NCBI GenBank assembly: GCA_937894725.1
Contig: CALAYL010000014.1
Coordinates: 1-10,893 of the forward strand
Reading direction: 5' to 3'
Source of the DNA: an uncultured Bacteroidota bacterium
GTDB lineage: Bacteria > Bacteroidota > Bacteroidia > Chitinophagales > LD1
DNA: 10,893 nt
The notes under the pieces were generated by a model that did no database searches, was not told the origin of the DNA, and was given only the letters and a program-made list of their open reading frames with translations. Positions 5,529-10,893 of this stretch are shown here, piece after piece. Every line of letters starts with the position of its first letter. The first letter of the stretch is position 1. A program made the position numbers and the translations under genes.

Positions 5529-7262
5529 CTAATTGCTAAAAAACAGTTTTTTCTTTTCCATCCATCCATTTTTTGTAGATAGTAGTAGTAGGTAAACTCC
5601 TGTGTTTACATCAATCTGCTCTTGGTAGTTTTGAGGGGTAGTGATTGTTTTTTCCATGACCGTTTTTCCTACCATATCTCCGATTTTTATGGCCATTGGA
5701 TACATTGCTTCATCTCCTTTGCTTATACTAAGTGTATTGCCAAATGTTGTTATAGCAACACTTTTAGTAGATGCTGCTTTTATAGCTGTCGGGTAAATAG
5801 TGATATATTTTACCTCTGTAGATATATTTCCAAATTCATTTTGTGATGTTAAAACTACAGGGTAGGTATATGGCTGAGAATAAGTCGTAAACGGATTCTT
5901 TAAATTGCTTTTAGCTCCGTTTCCAAAATCCCAGTCCCAATATTTTACGTTAGAATAATCACTTGTACTTGCATCAAAAAATGCGACAGAATCTTTATTG
6001 CCTATTTGATATGTAAAATCAGTCTTTAGATTATCAATGCCAATTTTAACTAAGCACTTTCCAGTTATAAAAGAAGTTTCGCCTAATATGTTTTTTGAAA
6101 CTGTAACTGTAGCTATATAAGTACCAGTATCTGGATAAGTATAAATGGGATTTTGGAGACTAGAGGTATCAGTAGAAATCCCTTGCACACCAAAGTCCCA
6201 TTTTATATTAATTGGTATGAAAGTAGGAGGCGGATTATAAAATAGCAAGCCACTAAAATCTATCGTTTTATCTTGACCATTGACTTTATACACTCCATAG
6301 CCTTTGCCATTATCAAAAGTGTTTGGAATATATCTCGAATTACTGGAAGTAGGCGAGCAAGGCACTACATTAAATTGAAAATCTCTGGTGTAGTTGCCGA
6401 TAAGTACGCCATTTCTATATTCTGAAACACAAATACCTACCACATATTGACCTATTTGAGTTGGAAAGCAACTCAATAAGCCTGTTTTGGGATTGATTTT
6501 AAAAGAATCAGCCCCCATTGGATTTAAGAAACCATATCCCGTTTCCCAAGCTACATTTGGATAAGGTGGAGCACTGGGTGGGTTTGGCGCAGGGTCTTGA
6601 AGGGAAGCACCCGAAAATAAATCACATAAACTATATACAAGAGAATCTCCATCTAAGTCGGTAGCCGAATGGTCATAGACCAAAAGGGTATTGACACAGA
6701 TAAATGGCGGTGGATAATAAGCGAAATCGGGATTGCTGTTATTTATAGCAGTCCATGCAGGAATAATGACTGAAAAAACATCACCCTGATCACCTGGCTG
6801 AATGAGATTTGTGATAGAGCCATTTCTACAGCATCTTTCATAGACGAGTGCATAATCCTTAGTGTTGTCTGGCAAGGAGATAATAGTATCATAAACACCT
6901 TCTTCCACACATATATCGGGGGGGATATGCAAGAAAGGATTTAAGAGGCCAGCATTAGTTGAAATATTAGTAATGGATGGACCTGTAAGAAAATAGGTGG
7001 ACACTAATGTGTAGTTGCCTGTATTTAGTTCGAATGCTCCAATACTTGCAAATAGAGTATTGGTAAATAAAGAAGTGTCGCCATCAAAACCAGGTTGTCC
7101 ATAAAAACAATCTCTATACATCTTTACTTTTAAATGTATATCTCCATTTGCTAATCGTTCATAAGACATGTATCCTCCAATAATATGCGTAGAGAATGCT
7201 GAAAATGTAGCCATCGCAAAAATTGAAAGCCACACTATTTTGATGTAATTATTCATTTTCAT
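5529..7262 (-). CDS. Secreted cysteine-rich PKD-domain protein with T9SS-like C-terminus
   Basis: Large exported surface or extracellular protein, 577 residues from the ATG at 7262 (575 from a second ATG at 7256). Residues 1-25 form a signal peptide, probably cleaved just before THIIGGYM. Residues about 26-302 match the N-terminal module of many Bacteroidetes PKD and gliding-associated proteins: HIIGGYMSYE, KMYRDC, YERCCRNGSI, ATDLDGDSLVYSLC, NPKTGLLSCFPTQIGQYVVG and RDFQFNVVPC. Two PKD beta-sandwiches follow, about 332-408 (IKWDFG, YTYPDTGTYIATVTV) and 413-491 (WDWDFGNG). The end (about 505-577) resembles a type IX secretion sorting domain, with IKIGDMVGKTV and TGVYLLLLSTKNG then KKKLFF, but lacks the usual YPNP start. 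Ten cysteines suggest disulfides. Adhesion or cell-surface display is inferred; no catalytic domain is seen. It is flanked by opposite-strand genes and looks monocistronic. Confidence 0.88.
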   Translation of the reverse strand: MKMNNYIKIVWLSIFAMATFSAFSTHIIGGYMSYERLANGDIHLKVKMYRDCFYGQPGFDGDTSLFTNTLFASIGAFELNTGNYTLVSTYFLTGPSITNISTNAGLLNPFLHIPPDICVEEGVYDTIISLPDNTKDYALVYERCCRNGSITNLIQPGDQGDVFSVIIPAWTAINNSNPDFAYYPPPFICVNTLLVYDHSATDLDGDSLVYSLCDLFSGASLQDPAPNPPSAPPYPNVAWETGYGFLNPMGADSFKINPKTGLLSCFPTQIGQYVVGICVSEYRNGVLIGNYTRDFQFNVVPCSPTSSNSRYIPNTFDNGKGYGVYKVNGQDKTIDFSGLLFYNPPPTFIPINIKWDFGVQGISTDTSSLQNPIYTYPDTGTYIATVTVSKNILGETSFITGKCLVKIGIDNLKTDFTYQIGNKDSVAFFDASTSDYSNVKYWDWDFGNGAKSNLKNPFTTYSQPYTYPVVLTSQNEFGNISTEVKYITIYPTAIKAASTKSVAITTFGNTLSISKGDEAMYPMAIKIGDMVGKTVMEKTITTPQNYQEQIDVNTGVYLLLLSTKNGWMEKKKLFFSN

Positions 7263-7305
7263 ATTCCCTTATTTTAAGGAAAGGTAAACTACCGATTTTG
7301 CAATT

Positions 7306-7313
7306 CAAAAATA
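7306..7313 (-). promoter_or_regulatory. -7 box for the PKD gene
   Basis: On the minus strand this reads TATTTTTG, an exact TAnnTTTG match, 43 nt before the first ATG of the PKD gene. It shares bases 7312-7313 with the oppositely facing box of thrA. No -33 TTTG is evident. Confidence 0.4.
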
Positions 7314-7319
7314 CTTTTG
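7312..7319 (+). promoter_or_regulatory. -7 box for thrA
   Basis: TACTTTTG is an exact TAnnTTTG match, giving a predicted leader of about 60 nt before the thrA ATG at 7387. A second, poorer candidate (TTATTTTG, 7361-7368, one mismatch) lies 18 nt before the ATG. The gap contains no ATG, so a classical threonine-codon attenuator peptide is not apparent. Confidence 0.38.
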
Positions 7320-7386
7320 TCATAGTATTATCATATTTTCTATTTCTTACCGTATTCTGCTTATTTTGCGGAGCAATAAAACCCTC

Positions 7387-9846
7387 ATGAATAATCTCCT
7401 CGTACTTAAATTTGGTGGCACCTCTGTTGGCTCTATCCAAAGCATACAGCTGCTACCAGCTATCGTAGCACTCCAAAAAAAGAAATATACTACCGTAGTA
7501 GTGGTCTGCTCGGCTATGTCTAAAGTCACCGACTTGCTCATAAAAGCAGGTGAACAAGCGGCTAAAAAAGACCCAAAATACAAGCAAACCCTTGCCGAAA
7601 TCATCGCCAAACATCAAACTGCTTATACCGGGTTACTACCTGCCGAAAGCATGGCTAATACTGCACTTCAAGCAGCACTCGATGAATTGCAGCAGCTCTA
7701 TTATGGCGTGTTTTTGACCAGCGAGTTTACCCCACGTACCAAAGACTTAGTGATGAGTTTTGGCGAGCGATTATCATGTACTTTAGTCAATGCCTATTTC
7801 TCAGTATCAAAACTAAAATCTGAATTTTGCGATACTCGCAGTCTTATTAAAACAGATAATCAATTTGGTAATGCAAAAGTAGATTTCACCGCTACAATCA
7901 AACTACTCAAAGCCTATTTTGCAGATAAAAAGGGCATCATCGTAGCCACTGGTTTTATCGCTTCCAACAAAGAGGAGGTAACCACCACCCTCGGCAGAGG
8001 CGGTAGCGATTACACTGCTGCTATCATAGGTGCTGCGCTTGCTGCGGATGAAATCCAAATCTGGACAGACGTAAATGGGGTGATGAGTGCCGACCCTAAC
8101 AAGGTGCCGAATGCTATCACACTGCCTACCTTGACCTATAATGAGGCTATGGAAATGTGCTATTTTGGAGCAAAAGTTATCCATCCGCCAACTATAGTGC
8201 CAGCCCTCGAAAAAAACATTCCGCTCCGAATTAAAAATACTTTCCAACCTACACAAGAAGGCACTTTCATAGCCAAAAAAGCAGTAAAATCAGCACATGC
8301 AGTAAAGGGAATCACTTCTATCGAAAACATCAACATGCTTACGCTTCAAGGCTCTGGTATGGTAGGTGTAGCGGGCATTTCAGCACGTTTGTTTACTGCC
8401 TTGGCAGCTGAAAAGGTAAATATCATTTTAATCACCCAGGCTTCTTCAGAACATAATATTTCGTTTGCGGTAAAACCCGAAGATGCGCTTCGCTCCAAAC
8501 AAGCTATTGAAGATGCGTTTGCATTAGAAATAAAAACAAAATTGATAGAGCCAGTAGCGGTACAAACTGAGCTTTCTATCTTAGCCGTGATTGGCGAAAA
8601 CATGAAAAATACTTCAGGTGTTTCAGGTAAATTTTTTCAGACTTTAGGGAAAAATGGCGTGAGCGTAATAGCCGTGGCACAAGGCTCTTCGGAGTTGAAC
8701 ATCTCCGCTGTTATCCGAAAAGAGGCACTCGCCAAAGCACTCAATGCGGTGCATGATGCTTTCTTTTTAGCAGAATTCAAAACGGTGAATTTATTTATAG
8801 CTGGTGTAGGTTTGATAGGGGCCAAAATGATAGAACAAATACATCAAAATGCCGCTCGCCTGAAAGCAAAACATCAGTTGGTTTTGAGAATAGCTGCTGT
8901 GGCAGATAGCAAAAAAATGTATTTCACCCATCCGAAAGAAGTGATAACCGATGCTAAAAAAACACTGAATGAAAAAGGCAAAACCTTGCTTTTAGATTCC
9001 TTTGCAAATGAGATATACCAACAGTCTTTGTCTAATGCTATTTTCGTGGACTGCACGGGCAATGACACTTGGTCTAAACAATACGAAGCCATTTTAAAAA
9101 ATAGTATCAGCATTGTTACCCCCAACAAAACAGCCGCTTCTGCATCGCAAAAATATTATGACACACTCAAAGCAGCAGCAGAAAAAAATAATGTAAAATA
9201 CCTGTACGAAACCAATGTGGGCGCGGGTTTGCCAGTCATCAATACCTTACATAATCTACTCGTGAGTGGCGATGAAGTATTGAAAATAGAAGCCGTACTT
9301 TCGGGTACGCTCTCGTTTATTTTTAATAATTTTAATTCTAAAACGAAGTTTAGCGAGGTGGTGAAAATGGCGAAAGCAAAAGGCTACACCGAACCCGATC
9401 CAAGAGATGATTTGAATGGAAAAGATTTTGCTCGAAAGCTATTGATATTGGCCAGAGACACGGGTGTGAAAATGGAATTAGACGATGTAAAAATTGATAA
9501 TATTTTACCCAAAGATTGCATAAAAGCTACTTCTGTAGAGGCGTTTTTTGTTGCCCTAGAAAAAAATGATGGACACTTTGCTGAACTCGTTTCGAAAGCC
9601 GAAAAAGCGGAGAAGGTGTTGCGCATGATTGGTGTGTTTGAAAAAGGCAAAGCCTCTCTTTCGTTACAAGCGGTGGGTGCAAATCATCCGTTTTATAATC
9701 TCTCAGGCAGTGATAATATTATCGCTTTCACGACCACACGCTATAGCGAAAGACCACTGGTAGTCAAAGGCCCTGGAGCAGGCGCAGATGTAACAGCCGC
9801 TGGCGTTTTGGCGGATATTATTCAAGTTTCAAATTATCTAGCCTAA
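7387..9846 (+). CDS. thrA: Bifunctional aspartate kinase / homoserine dehydrogenase
   Basis: Fused enzyme for the first and third steps from aspartate towards threonine (and methionine, with lysine branching between): ATP-dependent phosphorylation of aspartate, and NAD(P)H reduction of aspartate semialdehyde to homoserine. At 819 residues it matches E. coli ThrA (820). The kinase domain starts with KFGGTSVGS (8-16) and has TTLGRGGSD and WTDVNGVMSADP. Two ACT-type regulatory repeats occupy about 310-460, with paired motifs ITQASSEHNISFAV and VAQGSSELNISAVI. The dehydrogenase follows, with the nucleotide loop GVGLIG (473-478), TPNKTA, ETNVGAGLPVI, LSGTLSFIF and GYTEPDPRDDLNG, then catalytic-type Asp680 and Lys684 (DFARK). 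Threonine feedback is expected from the family. ATG 7387 starts directly at the kinase strand; an upstream in-frame TTG at 7366 is not needed. The TAA overlaps the thrB ATG. Confidence 0.97.
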   Translation: MNNLLVLKFGGTSVGSIQSIQLLPAIVALQKKKYTTVVVVCSAMSKVTDLLIKAGEQAAKKDPKYKQTLAEIIAKHQTAYTGLLPAESMANTALQAALDELQQLYYGVFLTSEFTPRTKDLVMSFGERLSCTLVNAYFSVSKLKSEFCDTRSLIKTDNQFGNAKVDFTATIKLLKAYFADKKGIIVATGFIASNKEEVTTTLGRGGSDYTAAIIGAALAADEIQIWTDVNGVMSADPNKVPNAITLPTLTYNEAMEMCYFGAKVIHPPTIVPALEKNIPLRIKNTFQPTQEGTFIAKKAVKSAHAVKGITSIENINMLTLQGSGMVGVAGISARLFTALAAEKVNIILITQASSEHNISFAVKPEDALRSKQAIEDAFALEIKTKLIEPVAVQTELSILAVIGENMKNTSGVSGKFFQTLGKNGVSVIAVAQGSSELNISAVIRKEALAKALNAVHDAFFLAEFKTVNLFIAGVGLIGAKMIEQIHQNAARLKAKHQLVLRIAAVADSKKMYFTHPKEVITDAKKTLNEKGKTLLLDSFANEIYQQSLSNAIFVDCTGNDTWSKQYEAILKNSISIVTPNKTAASASQKYYDTLKAAAEKNNVKYLYETNVGAGLPVINTLHNLLVSGDEVLKIEAVLSGTLSFIFNNFNSKTKFSEVVKMAKAKGYTEPDPRDDLNGKDFARKLLILARDTGVKMELDDVKIDNILPKDCIKATSVEAFFVALEKNDGHFAELVSKAEKAEKVLRMIGVFEKGKASLSLQAVGANHPFYNLSGSDNIIAFTTTRYSERPLVVKGPGAGADVTAAGVLADIIQVSNYLA

Positions 9847-10781
9847 TGGGTATGTCGGATTCTATACGAGTGAAAGCTCCTGCTACTGTTGCCAATTTGG
9901 GCAGTGGATTTGATTTGCTCGGTCTAGCCATCCACCAAATAGCCGATGAAGTGGTGGTTTCTAAAAGGAACGACAACAAATTAGTCATAAAAGATATCGA
10001 GGGTGATGGAGGATTACTGCCTAGAAATGCCGAAGAAAATACCTGTACAGTAGCTATCCAATCTTTGCTTCGCAAACTGAATACGGACCAAGGTTTTGAT
10101 GTGTCCATCAAAAAACACATTGCTTTCAATAGTGGTTTGGGATCGAGTGCCTCTAGTGCAGTAGCAGGCGTGTTTGCTGTAAATGAACTACTAGGAAATC
10201 CACTTACCAAAGAGCAACTCATAGCTCCTGCCTTAGATGGCGAATACATTGCCAGCAAAGGGTTTCACGCAGATAATATTGCTCCCTGTATGTTGGGCGG
10301 TATCACCTATATCCGAGAATTAAATCCACTTTCTATTTTACAATTGCCATTTCATAGCAATACGCATTTGGTAGTCTTGTATCAGTATGTGACTGTTTCT
10401 ACCGCTGCGGCTCGAAGTATTTTACCATCACAATATGATAGAGGGGTGCTGATTAAACAAAATGCTCGCTTAGCTTCATTGCTTATGGGCTTAACTAATC
10501 AAAATGACGACTTTTTATCGTATGGTTTAGGCGATGAAATAGCTACGCCCTACCGCAAACAATTGATACCCCATTTTGATGAACTAGAAAAGATATCCAA
10601 AGCTCATGATGTAGTGGGTTTCAATATCTCAGGTTCTGGGCCATCCGTTTTTGCATGGTGCAAAAATGAAACACAAGCAGCAGCTGTCAAGAAAGATTGG
10701 GCTGCTTTTTTCGAACAGAAAAAAGAGCGTTGTGAAATCTATGTATCCTCGATTAATACTGCAGGAGTAAGCGTTTTTTAA
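9846..10781 (+). CDS. thrB: Homoserine kinase
   Basis: GHMP-family kinase that phosphorylates homoserine to O-phosphohomoserine, the substrate of threonine synthase, in the cytoplasm. The 311-residue product has VKAPATVANLGSGFDLLGLA at the N-terminus, the ATP-binding loop NSGLGSSASSAVAG (about 95-108), GFHADNIAPCMLGG (about 139-152) and the third GHMP motif NISGSGPSVFAW (about 260-271). Length is typical. ATG 9846 overlaps the thrA stop codon (TAATG); a second in-frame ATG at 9852 could also serve. The tight coupling puts the dehydrogenase and the kinase that uses its product in one operon. Threonine synthase (thrC), a frequent third gene, is not found in the 112 nt left in the window. Confidence 0.97.
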   Translation: MGMSDSIRVKAPATVANLGSGFDLLGLAIHQIADEVVVSKRNDNKLVIKDIEGDGGLLPRNAEENTCTVAIQSLLRKLNTDQGFDVSIKKHIAFNSGLGSSASSAVAGVFAVNELLGNPLTKEQLIAPALDGEYIASKGFHADNIAPCMLGGITYIRELNPLSILQLPFHSNTHLVVLYQYVTVSTAAARSILPSQYDRGVLIKQNARLASLLMGLTNQNDDFLSYGLGDEIATPYRKQLIPHFDELEKISKAHDVVGFNISGSGPSVFAWCKNETQAAAVKKDWAAFFEQKKERCEIYVSSINTAGVSVF

Positions 10782-10795
10782 GATATTCAATTGGG

Positions 10796-10841
10796 CGATT
10801 TGCGACTATTCGATTTTTGACTGTTTCGATGTTCGACTGTT
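10796..10841. repeat. Three imperfect tandem copies of a 15-16-nt unit
   Basis: Downstream of thrB lie CGATTTGCGACTATT (10796-10810), CGATTTTTGACTGTTT (10811-10826) and CGATGTTCGACTGTT (10827-10841), which align as CGATnTnnGACTgTT. The copies are head to tail without spacers. Their function is unknown; they sit directly beside a dispersed-repeat end and may be part of the same intergenic element. Confidence 0.7.
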
Positions 10842-10857
10842 AGAATAATAACATATT

Positions 10858-10893
10858 GTCAATGAGATGGCTTCGTGAACTCGCAATGACGGA
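10858..10893. repeat. Edge of a CGTCATTGCGAG-type dispersed palindromic repeat
   Basis: On the minus strand the window end reads CGTCATTGCGAG followed by ACGAAGC and ATCTCA, the core of a widespread small intergenic repeat usually seen as CGTCATTGCGAG...GAAGC(A/G)ATCTCA. It can fold imperfectly: GTCA (10858-10861) with TGAC (10887-10890), GAG (10864-10866) with CTC (10880-10882), and TTC with GAA around a GT loop. The element probably continues past the window edge. Family assignment is from memory of the motif. Confidence 0.55.

Noticed and set aside
5622..5846. 74-codon plus-strand frame inside the PKD gene
   Set aside because: It is entirely opposite the T9SS-like C-terminus and second PKD domain; its Cys/Tyr/Phe-rich composition is typical of an antisense frame.
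7366..7386. TTG-initiated extension of thrA
   Set aside because: Aspartokinases begin a few residues before KFGGTSVGS, which ATG 7387 provides; the extension adds only MRSNKTL.
7263..7386. Classical threonine attenuator upstream of thrA
   Set aside because: The gap has no ATG, no run of threonine or isoleucine codons, and no GC-rich terminator stem with a T-run.
7903..8256. 117-codon open frame antisense to thrA
   Set aside because: It lies wholly opposite a well-conserved kinase domain, has no recognisable domain or leader, and its composition is that of a reverse-frame shadow.
9818..10258. 146-codon open frame antisense to thrA/thrB
   Set aside because: It is opposite strongly conserved thrB motifs, rich in Ser/Pro/Ala as expected from the reverse complement of the coding strand, and has no promoter or domain.

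Overview
The window looks like ordinary chromosomal DNA from a member of the Bacteroidota. Three things point there: an AT-rich composition; leaders that carry TAnnTTTG boxes (the Bacteroidetes -7 promoter element) instead of Shine-Dalgarno sequences; and a large exported PKD-domain protein with a C-terminus resembling a type IX secretion (T9SS) sorting domain. The genus cannot be named from the sequence. Ten genes fill almost the whole window and none looks broken. There are no tRNA or rRNA genes, insertion sequences, CRISPR arrays or phage genes, and no intergenic stretch longer than about 125 bases.

Layout. Bases 54-2374 (+): glyA (serine hydroxymethyltransferase), then a signal-peptide TPR protein with a C-terminal membrane anchor. 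Bases 2380-2706 (-): a HesB/IscA-type iron-sulfur assembly protein, convergent with the TPR gene and divergent from mce. Bases 2771-5453 (+): methylmalonyl-CoA epimerase, deoC, a small exported SPOR-domain protein and an M20D amidohydrolase; the last three are packed like an operon (2-nt gap, then a TAATG stop/start overlap). Bases 5529-7262 (-): a 577-residue cysteine-rich PKD protein. Bases 7387-10781 (+): thrA (fused aspartokinase-homoserine dehydrogenase) and thrB (homoserine kinase), coupled by a TAATG overlap; thrC, a frequent partner, is not reached. Bases 10782-10893 hold repeats: three imperfect copies of a 15-16-nt unit, then one end of a CGTCATTGCGAG-type dispersed repeat cut off by the window edge.

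How the genes relate. glyA supplies glycine and one-carbon units, thrA-thrB carry aspartate towards threonine, deoC salvages deoxyribose phosphate, and mce links propionate/methylmalonyl-CoA to succinyl-CoA. The TPR, SPOR and PKD proteins belong to the cell envelope or surface.

I found no convincing previously undescribed system. The observations most worth checking are the back-to-back promoter boxes that share two bases between the PKD gene and thrA, two perfect 3-nt-loop hairpins built into gene ends at stop codons, the repeat cluster at the right edge, and the atypical sorting domain and ten cysteines of the PKD protein.
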